From: Hoplostethus atlanticus
Lineage: Eukaryota; Chordata; Actinopteri; Trachichthyiformes; Trachichthyidae
Length of the DNA: 64,000 bases
Assembly: GCA_034670405.1 (NCBI GenBank)
Contig: JAXDDX010000184.1
Span: forward strand, 590,001-654,000
Direction: 5' to 3'
A model generated the notes under the pieces. That model had not been told where the DNA came from and searched no databases. It worked only from the letters and a program-made list of their open reading frames with translations. Of the stretch, positions 31,270 to 42,400 are shown in pieces (the stretch's first letter is position 1; each line of letters begins with the position of its first letter). The position numbers and the translations under genes are program-made.

Positions 31270-32706
31270 TCAAAAAGACAAGGCCAGTGACTCCTGCCCT
31301 ATGCTACATAGAACCCCTCCTTGACCCCAAGCCTCAACAAACTCATCTAACCCTGATGTCATTTTGGAATATGAAAACTCTACTCTAAGACGAGCTGCCA
31401 CAAGTCCCTTGACCATCAGCTCAGGGACAACTGAGCCCACCCCTTTTATTTTGTTCCTCCTGGTTAGCCAGATGCTCATTTTTGTCTGACCTAAAAGGAA
31501 ATTGAGCAAGCACACTCGTCTACGGTATGCAGCATTGTATTTAGGGCCAAAGATAAACGTGACGTCATCCAGGGTTTCCCCAAAACCACTAAACCATCTC
31601 TTCAACACCTCAAACAGACCAGTGAGCCTTGGACACCTCAACCACAGATGCTCTAATGTCTCTTCAGCCTGACAGAAAGGACAGCTACTCTCTACTGTAG
31701 GATCGATGTGAGCCACATGTCTGTTTGTAGCCACGGCCCCATGGACAATCCTCCACTGGAGATCCGCAGTGCGTTTCTCTATAGGAGGCTTGTACAGGGA
31801 TCTCCAGCTACCCCTTGAGGAAGAACCTGGTGCAAACACACCCGACCACCTCGACTCCTGCAGCCCGGCCAAAGATGGTCTATGAATGACCTTCACACTA
31901 GTGATGTACAAGTCTTTTTTTGATGTTCCCGAGAAGTCCTCTAGTTGTGGTGTCTTGAATGAGAGCAGTGACCCCACCTCATCTTGCTGCTCCTCCACTG
32001 CAGCAGAGATGGCCAGAGAAGGGAAGACCAGCTGACCATCCAGGACAGCCCTCCCTCCCATTGCCCTCCTGAAGGAGCCGGGAAGTGAAGACACCACCTC
32101 GTCTATCAGTTTCTGCAGAAATCGAGTTGATTTAATCCCAGTGTCTTCACTCAGTCTTATAGCAGTTTTCCAAGCATTACCTGGCCTCAGGTTGGCCAAC
32201 TTGGTAAGTCCAGTTCTAATAAATGTTCTCTGTACAGACACAGAATTCAGTATCCTCGCTGGTATGAGGGGATTGTGGAACAATGGTTCCTCCTCCACCT
32301 GGCCATAGAAGCAAGCAGTATCCCTTTCAATCCTCAGGACTGTAGTCCACGCCTGTAGAACTGACTGGTAGAAAGGAGTGGTTCTGGACAGGTCAACCCC
32401 TTCCAACTTCAACAGAAAGAGATGTTTGTCTTAACCTAGGTTCTTTACTCTGTGTAAGAGCAAACGTGCTGCACCTGTCCAGACTAGCCCCTCTTTGTAG
32501 AGAAGCCGTTGTGCTGTCTGTAGGCGGAAAGCGGTAATACGACTGCGAAGGTCAATCAGGCCATGTCCACTTTCAGCTACTGGCAGAGACAGAACTGCCG
32601 GCCTGGTCCAGTGCTGTCCGCTCCAGAAGAAGGTCACCAACCTCTTCTGGATTTCTTTGACCACTGTATCCGGTGGTTCCAACACGGTAAACCGATGCCA
32701 CAGCAT
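31270..32706 (-). pseudogene. Tx1 ORF2, C-terminal part with zinc-knuckle-like RVT finger
   Basis: Continuation of ORF2 beyond the L2 insertion. 32706-32431 starts MLWHRFTVLEPPDTVVKEIQ and holds the FFWSGQHW and GGLxDL-like blocks of the Tx1/L1 post-RT region; after a frame change, 32412-31270 holds VHGAVATNRHVAHIDP and CPFCQAEETLEHLWLRCP, the zf-RVT cysteine/histidine motif found near the C-terminus of these proteins. The stop lies at 31270. At least one frameshift (about 32420) separates the two frames. Confidence 0.8.
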
Positions 32707-32712
32707 GGAGGC

Positions 32713-34104
32713 ATTACATTACATTACAGTCATTTAGCAGACGCTTTTATCCAAAGCGACTTACAATAAGTGCATTCAACATAGGTAGGCAAGAAAACTA
32801 CTAGTCACCAGAAATCGTAAGTGCATTTCCTTCCTAAACAAGCAACTAAGAGCATAACTAGTGTTAAGGTAAGAGTGCAATAAGTTAGCAACCTACTATA
32901 TCTTAAACAAATGAGACAAATAAGAGAATCAAATAAACAAGAGCTAAGACAAATAAGTGAACCAAATAAGCAAGAGCTAAGACAAATAAGTGTATCAAAT
33001 GAACAAGAGCCAATAAACAAGAGCTCAGACACATAATTGACGACAAATAGGCAAGGCTAAGAGGAAGGGTCAGGGTAGTGTTTCCTGAAGAGGTGGGTTT
33101 TCAGCCTGCGGCGAAAGATGGGCAGCGACTCTGCTGTCCTGACATCAGTGGGGAGTTCATTCCACCACTGCGGGGCCAGGACAGAGAAGAGCCGTGACCG
33201 TGTAGATCGGCCGCAGGGACCTCTGAGCGACGGGGCAACCAGTCGCCTCGAGGCGGCAGAGCGAAGTGGTCGGGCGGGGGTGTAAGGCTTGACCATAGCC
33301 TGGAGGTAAGAAGGAGCTGTTCCTTTCACTGCCCTATAGGCTAGCACCAGGGTCTTGAACTGGATGCGAGCCGCTACAGGGAGCCAGTGTAGAGAACGGA
33401 GAAGGGTAGTTGTATGGGAGAACTTGGGGCGGTTGAACACCAGACGAGCTGCAGCTTTCTGAACAAGCTCCAGAGGTCTGATGGCAGACGCCGGGGCACC
33501 AGCAAGGAGGGAGTTGCAGTAGTCCAGGCGGGAGATGACAAGAGCCTGGATGAGCACCTGCGCTGCCTTGTCAGTGAGGAAGGGGCGAATCCTCCTGATG
33601 TTGTAGAGGAGGAATCTGTAGGAGCGTGTCACTGATGCGATGTTTGCCGAGAACGACAGTTGGTCGTCCAGGGTCACACCCAGATTCCTCGCAGTCCGAG
33701 TTGACGTCACCACAGCATTATCAATGGTGATGGCCAGGTCTCGGTGCGGACAGCCCTTCCCCGGGAGGAACATCAGCTCAGTTTTGTCCAGGTTGAGCTT
33801 CAGGTGGTGCATCGACATCCACTCCGAGATGTCTGCCAGACACGCAGCAATGCGTGCCTCCACTTGTGTGTCAGAGGGGGGAAATTACAGGATCAGCTGG
33901 GTGTCATCTGCATAGCAGTGGTAGGAAAAGTCGTGTGAATGGATAACAGAACCAAGAGATGTTGTGTAGAGGGAAAAGAGGAGAGGGCCTAGAACCGAGC
34001 CTTGCGGAACCCCAGTAGTGAGCCTGCGTGGTTCTGACACAGACCCTCTCAGCGTCACCTGGTAGGAGCGATCCGTTAGGTAGGATGCAAACATGGAGAG
34101 TGCA
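32713..34104 (-). mobile_element. L2 LINE, 5'-truncated copy 2, nested in Tx1 ORF2
   Basis: Same orientation as the host element. The 3' end ATTACATTACATTACAG abuts Tx1 sequence at about 32712; the 5' break is at a GCACTC shared with Tx1 sequence at 34099-34125. The RT frame is split at about 33865-33885 by a single-base difference from copy 1 (GGGAAATTACAG against GGGAAATGACAG, plus a stop). YADD is present at about 33915. Near-identical to 17501-18905. Confidence 0.9.
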
Positions 34105-34250
34105 TCAGAGTGCAATCAGGTTATTTGCAACCAGGACTCTCCCCCTATAGGATAACTGGGGCAGGACCCAGGTCCATCGAGACAATCTGGCACTCACCTT
34201 CTCCACTATTCCCTCTCACTTTTCATGCTCCTCATTGCCTAAAAAAATGC

Positions 34251-36605
34251 CTAAACACCGACCTGACTCCACTCTACCCCTCCTGGTAGCTCAGGTGGGT
34301 CTTTCCCCTGCCATTGCCCTACAGAGTATCCCTCACATTTTGCCCAGTTGACTTTGGCAGATGATGCCCTCTCATACAATGTCAGGTTCTGAATGAGAAC
34401 CTGAACATCCTCCTGCCTTCTAATGAACACTGTTACATCATCTGCATATGCAGACAAAGCTACAGTGCTCCCCTCCTGACCACCATTTAGAGACAACCCC
34501 TGTAGGTTCTGTCTAAGTTTGCTTAATAGAGGTTCTATATCCAGAGAGTAGAGCTGTCCTGATAACGGGCAACCTTGTCTTATGCCCCTATATACTTTAA
34601 CTGGCCGACTGAGTCCACCACCCACCTTTAACATGACAGAAGCCCCTGAGTACAACAACCGGATCCAAGAAATAAAAGCTTTGCCTACACCAAAGGTCTC
34701 AAGTGTTTTGAACAGATATTTGTGATCTACTCTATCAAACGCTTTTTCTTGGTCAATCGATAACAACCCTAAATCTTGCTTTGCAAAATTTGATAGATCA
34801 ATGATATCCCGTATTAAAAACAGGTTATCCATTATTGTCCACTCAGGTACACAATATGTTTGATTGACATGTACAATGGTGTCCATATAATGTTTCAGTC
34901 TATTTGAAAGACACTTAGATAGTATCTTGTAGTCTGTACAGAGCAAAGAAACTGGTCTCCAGTTCTTTAGTAGACCAAGGTCTCCTTTTTTTGGAAGCAA
35001 TGACAAAACCGCTCTTGTGCAACTTAGAGGTAAAGTCCCAGATTTAAAACACTCCTTGAACACATCGTACAGGTCCGATCCAAGCAGTCCCCAGAAACGC
35101 TTATAAAATTCTGCAGGAAGTCCATCGATTCCAGGTGAGCGACCATAAGACAACTGCCGAGTTGCTGTGGACAGTTCGTCAAAAGTGATGTTGCCGTCGA
35201 GAGATGTGGCCTGTTCTGGGCTCAGCTTAGGCAGCCCTTCATGTACCTCCTTCTGGCTAGAAGAGTCACAGTCCACTGCATTAAAAAGGTCCATGTAAAA
35301 ATCCATGGCTAGCTTCCTCATCTCAGCTGGGTCAGATGTTATATCCCCATTGGGAAGCTGTAGGTGGAGCATTTGATTCTGTTCTTTAGTCTTTTGTTCC
35401 AATCTAAAGAAGAAGGAACTAGGAGCGTCCATATTCCTCAGAGTGGTGATTCTGGCTCTGATTAAAACCCCCTTGGCTTTCTCTTGGAGAAAAGAACCTA
35501 AAGCCCTCTTCTTCTTCTCCAGGTTTCTGTCTATCCCATGATCATTCATATGTATTGCGTTATGTTCAAGTAACCTGATTTCTTCTTCTAACCTTTCTAT
35601 AGTGTTTTTTTCTGTATCTGTTGAATGTGCCCTATACTGCTGACAAAAAATTCGTATTTGTGTTTTACCCACCTCCCACCACAGAGCTAGACTCTCAAAA
35701 CTGATTTTTCTTAATTTCCATCTATCCCAAAAGACAGAAAAGAAATCACAGAAAGCCTTGTCTTGCAGTAGTCTGGTGTTAAAATGCCAATGGCAGCTTC
35801 GTCTTTTATGCATCGACAAGGCCAGGTTTACTGTAGCCATGTGGTGATCAGAGAAGCCGACAGGTGATATTTCGGCTTTCATCACCTTATTGCTGTGGTT
35901 TCTATTTACATATATTCTGTCCAATCTTGCTGCGCTGATACTATTCTCCGCTACCTTCACCCATGTATACTGTCGAACTGCGGGGTTCCTCTCTCTCCGT
36001 ACATCCACCAGTCTGTGTTCTCTTATTAAACTTGACAAGGATGAGGCTGACTGAGGGTGGGGCTCTTCTCCATTTCTATCAACCCTGAAGTCTGTGGTGC
36101 AGTTCCAGTCTCCTCCTAACACTAGCAGGGAGTTGCTATCGTGCTGCTTTATAAAATCGTTTAGTTTTTTAATAAGTCTAACACGGTCTGTGCCATGATT
36201 GTGTGCATATATATTTATAAAAATAAAAACTGTGTCTTCAATGGTTGCCTGCACTGCTAGCACCCTGCCCTGCTCTACCTCACATGAAGATAAAACAGTG
36301 ATCTTTAGTCTCTGAGAAAACAGTATTCCTACTCCTGCGCTGATATTAGACCCATGACTAAAGAAATACTGTCCCTTCCAGCCCATTCCCCAGTCTACCT
36401 CATTGGCCCTATCACTGTGTGTTTCCTGCAGAAAAACTACGTCAACACTCTTGTTTGTAATTACTTCCCTAAGCTGAGCCCTCTTGTTCCTATCCCTGCC
36501 TCCATTGATGTTAAGGGTTCCTATTTTTAAACTATCCATTAAGAGATAAAAAAGGAGAGAGAGAAGACAGACAGTGGAAGGAGACACCCGTTGTGTTTCA
36601 CCCAT
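34251..36605 (-). CDS. Tx1 ORF2: AP endonuclease and reverse transcriptase
   Basis: An open frame of 784 codons holding two enzymes of target-primed reverse transcription. Endonuclease: LKIGTLNINGG, FLQETHS (acidic catalytic residue), GGDWNCTTDF and SDHHM are the expected motifs within residues about 25-265. RT: LPKKGDLGLLKNWRPVSLL (about 530), SIDQEKAFDRVDH (motif A), RQGCPLSGQLYSL (motif B), SAYADDVTVF (catalytic box). All catalytic motifs are intact. The frame ends at a shift at about 34255, and the sequence continues out of frame to the L2 insertion. The likely start overlaps the end of ORF1 (TAAAAATGG). It is not a host gene. Confidence 0.9.
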   Translation of the reverse strand: MGETQRVSPSTVCLLSLLFYLLMDSLKIGTLNINGGRDRNKRAQLREVITNKSVDVVFLQETHSDRANEVDWGMGWKGQYFFSHGSNISAGVGILFSQRLKITVLSSCEVEQGRVLAVQATIEDTVFIFINIYAHNHGTDRVRLIKKLNDFIKQHDSNSLLVLGGDWNCTTDFRVDRNGEEPHPQSASSLSSLIREHRLVDVRRERNPAVRQYTWVKVAENSISAARLDRIYVNRNHSNKVMKAEISPVGFSDHHMATVNLALSMHKRRSCHWHFNTRLLQDKAFCDFFSVFWDRWKLRKISFESLALWWEVGKTQIRIFCQQYRAHSTDTEKNTIERLEEEIRLLEHNAIHMNDHGIDRNLEKKKRALGSFLQEKAKGVLIRARITTLRNMDAPSSFFFRLEQKTKEQNQMLHLQLPNGDITSDPAEMRKLAMDFYMDLFNAVDCDSSSQKEVHEGLPKLSPEQATSLDGNITFDELSTATRQLSYGRSPGIDGLPAEFYKRFWGLLGSDLYDVFKECFKSGTLPLSCTRAVLSLLPKKGDLGLLKNWRPVSLLCTDYKILSKCLSNRLKHYMDTIVHVNQTYCVPEWTIMDNLFLIRDIIDLSNFAKQDLGLLSIDQEKAFDRVDHKYLFKTLETFGVGKAFISWIRLLYSGASVMLKVGGGLSRPVKVYRGIRQGCPLSGQLYSLDIEPLLSKLRQNLQGLSLNGGQEGSTVALSAYADDVTVFIRRQEDVQVLIQNLTLYERASSAKVNWAKCEGYSVGQWQGKDPPELPGGVEWSQVGV

Positions 36606-36671
36606 TTTTATTTCTTTACACGGAGAGGAGCTTTCCCTTTTCTAAGCTTGGTCAGTATTTTCTTTAATCTA

Positions 36672-36993
36672 AATGGTAAATGGACTGTACTTACATAGCG
36701 CTTTTCTAGTCTTTTCTGACCACTCAAAGCGCTTTACACTACATTCACATTCACATTCACCCCATTCACACACTGATGGCAGGGTGCTACCATGTAAGGT
36801 GCCAACCTGCACATCAGGGGAATTTAACCATTCATACACATTCACACACCGAAGGCGCCGCTTCGGGAGCAATTTGGGGTTCAGTGTCTTGCCCAAGGAC
36901 ACTTCGACATGTGGACTGGAGGAGTCTGGGATCGAACCGCCGATCTTCTGATTAGCGGACGACCCGCTCTACCGCCTGAGCCACAGCCGGTAT
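36672..36993 (-). mobile_element. tRNA-derived SINE inserted in Tx1 ORF1
   Basis: On the minus strand the head reads GGCTGTGGCTCAGGCGGTAG (A box TGGCTCAGGCGG) and then GGCGGTTCGATCCC (B box), typical of a tRNA-derived promoter. The body, with CTTGGGCAAGACACTGAACC and AAAGCGCTTTGAGTGG, is a common teleost SINE; the tail ends TAAATGG near 36672. It removes the normal end of ORF1. Confidence 0.8.
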
Positions 36994-38128
36994 ACCTATA
37001 CCTCTTCTGTTTGCTCAGTTGTTCAAAACTTGCTTCCTTTCTGATTTTAGTAACTGATTTAATAAACTGCTGCACTTCCACAGTGTGTCTGCCAAAAGTT
37101 TGGTCCAAGAAATCATTCACTTCTTTTACGGAGTACAACTGCTGATCCTCTTGTGACAAAATATCAGAAAAATCAGAGAAAGCATCATCATCTTGCATTT
37201 CTTCATCTGAGTTATCAACATGTTCAGCAACTACATCAAAACTCTCATCAACTACATCAAAACCTCTTTCCACTTCCTCTCTAGCCTCCTCACTTTCCAC
37301 AACTGGCTGACTATCTGTCTCTTGATTGGCTGGTGACGGAGAAGCCACGTCTCCCATACTGTCCTGTACAGCTCTACTGGGCCCTGATTCCTCCTCTTTA
37401 TCTGCCCCATGGACCACCGAGGGTGTATCAGAGCCTGCAACCTGAGCCGGTCCCGACTGCCCCCCCGCTCCCTCGGAGCTGGACGGCCTGGTTTCCGCGG
37501 CTCCAGGGTCTGGAGGCGGGGTGCTGACTGCAGCAGGCCCCGCTGTCTGCTGCCTGTGAGGGCAGAACGAGCGCTTGTGTCCGACGTCTCCACACTCGAA
37601 ACATTTCAGACTACCAGAACTAGTGAAGACCATGTAGTGGCCGTTATCATATTTCACCCTGAAAGAGACTTCCAGGGTCTGAGTGGGAGAGTCCAGGAAC
37701 ATGAACACCTGTCTGCGGAGAGACTGGACGTGTTTCAGTTTGGGATCCTTGCATCCAAGGCCCACGGTCTTGACAGCGCTGGCAAACTTCCCAAACCGCT
37801 GCAGCTCTCGCTCCAGGGCCTCGTTAGGGATGAACGGCGGCACACCGGACACCGTAACCCGGGTCGAAGGGACCGCCAGCGGCGCTACACTCACATAACT
37901 ATCGCTAAAAAAAATGCCCGATTCAATCAATTGATTAACATAACGCTCCTCCTGGAGAAAAACAACCACAGCTTTATTCATGCGCGAGCCGTAAGAGATG
38001 TTCTCATGACCGACCTGCTGACCGACAGCCAGCAGAACTTCCTCCACAGTGAACTTGGGCTCCGACACTATCCTCACCCCGTGGCGGATAGACAGGGACG
38101 GCGTTCCCTCGCTAGGGAGAGACGCCAT
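36881..38128 (-). pseudogene. Tx1 ORF1, nucleic-acid-binding protein with CCHC zinc knuckle
   Basis: Starts at ATG 38128-38126 (MASLPSEGTPSLSI). A CCHC knuckle, CFECGDVGHKRSFCPH, lies about residue 180, after an RNA-recognition-like segment (TRVTVSGVPPFIPNEALERE). The region after the knuckle is acidic and disordered. After RYRYT the frame enters the SINE and ends at 36881. The original end is still present beyond the SINE at 36660-36607 (LRKGKAPLRVKK, stop). The protein binds the element's RNA in related families. Confidence 0.85.
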
Positions 38129-38319
38129 CCTCACTACACTAACAACAATTAACAGATCAATACAATTATCACTTACTCACCTAGTTTAAAGAATTAAACT
38201 CCTCTTACCTTATTGTGCGGGGAAAAACAACCAAGAAACAGCAAGAATAGTAAAGTTTCCAACAGGATTCACTCTCATTCAGCAGCACCACGCTCACACA
38301 CCTGACTCCCAGCATGCAG

Positions 38320-38321
<2 letters not shown>

Positions 38322-38377
<56 letters not shown>

Positions 38378-38565
38378 AGGAGAGGGAGAGAGAGAGAGGG
38401 AGAGACAGGGAGGGAGAGAGAGAGAGAGGGAGAGAGAGAGAGGGAGAGACAGGGAGAAGGAGAGGGAGAGAGGGAGAGAGACAGAGAGAGAGACAGAGGG
38501 AGACAGGGAGAGAGGGGGAGAGAGAGAGACAGGGAGAGAGGGGGAGAGAGAGGAGGAGGGTCTGC
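38322..38565. repeat. GA/GACAGGGAG array, right flank of the Tx1 element
   Basis: A pure GA run of about 50 bp followed by GGGAGAGACAGGGAG-type units, continuous in kind with 30690-31125. Open frames here are repeat artefacts. Confidence 0.95.
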
Positions 38566-38774
38566 TGTAGTTCAGTCTACTCCCACCCTGAGGTAGACAT
38601 CTGGGTTAGATCACACACTGTTAGAGGAGAGGAGATGACAAGAGAGGAGGAGGAGATGAAAGGAAAGGAGAGGAGACAGGAGAGGAGAGGGGGGTGATGA
38701 GGAGAGGGCATATGGATTACCATACCTACTGCAGAGTTACTGCTGATTGGATAGATTTACTGCAGGGGTGTGTG

Positions 38775-39310
38775 AGGCCCTGTTCACACCTGGCATTAGA
38801 CTGCGTCTCCACATGTATCTCCAGTCATCACTTGTGATCTCTCTTCCCCGCTCCAATAAACACGTACATCATTTCTGTTTACAAAGACCAAATGCGTTGT
38901 TGTAGAAGAAGAAGAAATCAAAACAATACAGTCTGGGTCTATTCCTTGGCATGTTCCAGGCAAACCAAATCTCCCAAGATGTTTGGGCTTTTCGAAATTT
39001 TCAGACGTCGTGGACAAAGCCAGCTTACACGATTTGAGAACCAACTGGAGATGAGAAAAAGGAGGAACAAAAGGAGAGCCTTCCCCTTACACAGAAGATG
39101 TCAGTTGAGTAGGAGGTCCTTCAATGTGGCCCAGGACACATTCGGTACACACTGCTAAAAGAATGTGGCCATATGCGACCCAGACCACCTCCGAATATGG
39201 TCTGAGCGATCGGATCTCAAAGCGTCCTCAATGCGTCTTGGGTGCATTCACACCTGTACTGAGCTGTCCACTTGAGATCAGATCACCCAAGACACGTGTG
39301 AACAGGGCCT
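38775..39310. mobile_element. MITE with AGGCCCTGTTCACAC inverted ends
   Basis: Left end AGGCCCTGTTCACACCTG (38775-38792), right end CACGTGTGAACAGGGCCT (39293-39310): about 16 bp of terminal inverted repeat. The 536-bp interior contains no transposase frame. Superfamily unassigned. Confidence 0.75.
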
Positions 39311-39407
39311 CTGTGTGTGTGTGTGTGTGTGTGGGGGGGGGGGGTTAATGTGTGTTCCTAATCTTTGTTGTATTCTGTGTTCCAGCTCCACTTTTTTTCG
39401 GCTCAGG

Positions 39408-42400
39408 ATGACTTCCTGTCTGTTGCACCTCCTTTTCCTGTTCTGCTTGGCTTCCTCCATCATGGCTGCCGAACCAGCCGGCTGCAAAATTCGCATCACC
39501 AACAGAGGACTGGAGATGTGTAAGAGCTATATTTCTACCCCTCTATAATATACAATCTACTACCCCTTTATAATATACCATCTCCTACCCTACTCCTCTA
39601 TAATATACCAATTCATGACCCCTCTATAATATACCATCTACTACCCGTCTATAATATACCATCTACTACCCCTCTATAATATACCATCTCCTACCTCTCT
39701 ATAACATACCATCTACTACTCCTATATAATATACCATCTCCTACCCTACCCCTCTATAATATACCATCTACTACCCCTCTATAATATACCATCTACTACC
39801 CCTCTATAATATACCATCTCCTACCCTACCCCTCTGTAATATATCATATACTACCTTACCCCTCTATAATATACCACATAACTTGACACTAGAGCTGTTC
39901 TGGTCCAGACCCATTTAAAACACACTGATATTTTTGTTATGTGAGGACCTAAAATAAAAGTCCAGCCCAAATTGTGATTTAACAAACACTACCCTACTCT
40001 ACTGGCCTACTACATACACCGATCAGCCAATCACATTAAAACCACCTGCCTATTATTGTGTAGGTCCCCCTCGTTCCGCCAAGGATAACCCGTCGAGGCA
40101 TGGACTCCACAAGACCTCTGAAGGTGTCCTGTGGTCTCTGGCACCAAGACGTTAGCAGCAGATCCTTTAAGTCCTGTAAGTTGCGAGGTGGGGCCTCCAT
40201 GGATCGGACTTGTTTTTCCAGCACATCCCACAGATGCTCGATCGGATTGAGATCTGGGGAATTTGGAGGCCAAGTCAACACCTTGAACTTTTTGTCATGT
40301 TCCTCAAACCATTCCTGAACAATTTATGCAGTGTGGCAGGACGCATTATCCTGCTGAAAGAGGCCACTGCCATCAAGTTGTTCAGCAATTTGTGCTGCAG
40401 TAGCTCTTCTGTGGGATCGGACCAGACGGGCTAGCCTTCGCTCCCCACGCGCATCAATGAGCCTTGGGTGCCCATGACCCTGTCGCCGGTTCGCCGGTTG
40501 TCCTTCCTTGGACCACTTTTGGTAGGTACTAACCACTGCATACCGGGAACACCCCACAAGACCTGCCGTTTTGGAGATGCTCTGACCCAGTCGTCTAGCC
40601 ATCACAATTTGGCCCTTGTCAAAGTCGCTCAGATCCTTACGCTTGCCCATTTTTCCTGCTTCCAACACATCAACTTCAAGAACTGACTTCACTGTTCACT
40701 TGCTTCCCAGTATATCCCATCACTTGACAGGTGCCATTGTAATGAGATAATCAATGTTATTCACTTCACTTGTCAGTGGTTTTAATGTTGTGGCTGATCG
40801 GTGTATATTCATACAGAAAAAAACAACTGATAAATGTTCCATTGTTGTCTGTAATTCATGTGTAGCTCCAGTTAGTTTTTTCCAGTTCATCTCACTGGGT
40901 TTTTAAGACTTGATGAGCCCATATATTGACTCATTGATGTCCAGGCCACAACTGGAGACTTGGGGAATAAAATGTATAATAGGCTATTATTAATATTAAA
41001 GCTTGATTGTAAATGAGATATTGTATTTATTAATAATGTCAGCAAGTCAAAGCATGTACAAATGGAATAGAAGGGGACCTAAAACTGAGCCTTGGGGCAC
41101 TCCATATGTTACGGCCTTTCATTCTGAGACAAAATCGCCTAATGCAACATTATAGTCCCAGCCAGTTAAGTAGGACCTGAGCCAGTTTAGGACTGAGCCA
41201 GAGAGGCCAATCCAGTTGTGTAACCTAGTTGGATGTGTTAAAAGAGTAGACTAGAGCTGTAACTTTACTTTAATCCTTTACTGATGAGTTGCTAGTGAAA
41301 AGGTTTGTTCATCATAAGGACATTACATTCAATTTTACTGTAAAAAAAATTAAACCAGTAAGTACTAGCTGTACTTTGCACTGTTTCTAGTGAAGTATGA
41401 GACACAGAAGTTTGTGGAAGAGGAGCTGAGTAACATCACCATGCCAGAGATGAAGGGCAAGGAGGGACGCTTCCAGTACACTATCACAGAGTAAGACATA
41501 GAGTATAATATAATACAATAATTTAAAAAATCCCATACTAATGCGATATATCTGGACAGGAATAAATCAATTGTCTCCTAATGTCCTGTTATCTCTCCTC
41601 CTGTCAGTGTGAAGATAACAGAGTTGAATCTGAGTCATGCTGATCTTCGTTTCCAGCCAGATGTTGGTTTGTTGTTTGATGTCCAGAACTCCTCCATCAC
41701 TCTGAGCTTCCACAGACGGATCCTCTACTGGTTCTTGTTAGTTCACCTCCAGGAGCCTCATTTAACAAACTTTAAACCCTGTAGCATTAGTGCCTTGCTC
41801 TACCCATTGAGCTACACAGGGAATAGACCCTGTGTTAGTGGCATGCTGTTTTGATAATGGTAATGGTAGTAATGATAATGATGATGGTGATGATAAAGTA
41901 GAGTTAACAGTAACACTAAAATATACTGTATATTGTGTGTGACAGTTATGACACAGGATCCATCAACGCCTCAGCAGAAGGTGTGAACATCAACACATCT
42001 CTGAATCTGGTCCGGGATGAAGAAGGACGACTGAAGATTAACAATATCAGCTGTGATGCCAAGATTGCCAAGATGAGGGCAAAATTCAGCGGCACACTTG
42101 GGTAACACAGTTGTAGGCTATTCTAGCTAGGGTTAGGTCTGGGTTAGGGTTTATTTGTCTATCAGGAAACTAATTCTACCACTCCATCTGACGTTGATGA
42201 TAGTGATGATGATGAAGATGATGATCATGTTGATTATGATGAAGTCAACGTTTTGTTTCCAGGAGGGTGTATGATTTCATGGCAACCTTCCTAACGACGG
42301 GCATGCGCTTCCTGCTGAACCAACAGGTTAGTCAGACATCAGTTTACCACAGAGCTGTCCTATAGACATACACTATCTATGCTGTCTGTCTCTCTCACTG

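Larger units (their letters stand above)
31125..38322 (-). mobile_element. Tx1-clade LINE, nearly full length, inserted in a TC microsatellite
   Basis: A two-gene non-LTR retrotransposon on the minus strand: 5' UTR 38322-38129, ORF1 38128-36640 (broken by a SINE), ORF2 36605-31270 (broken by an L2), 3' UTR to 31125. Its 3' end carries CAATAAAGG and ends directly at (TC)n on its own strand, with no poly-A; its 5' end also joins (TC)n. Site-specific Tx1-clade elements that target TC repeats have been described (Kibi, Kojima and Fujiwara); this copy behaves the same. Own sequence is about 5.5 kb without the two later insertions. Confidence 0.85.

Noticed and set aside
37409..38152. 247-residue plus-strand frame
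   Set aside because: Antisense of Tx1 ORF1, whose CCHC knuckle and domain order support the minus strand.
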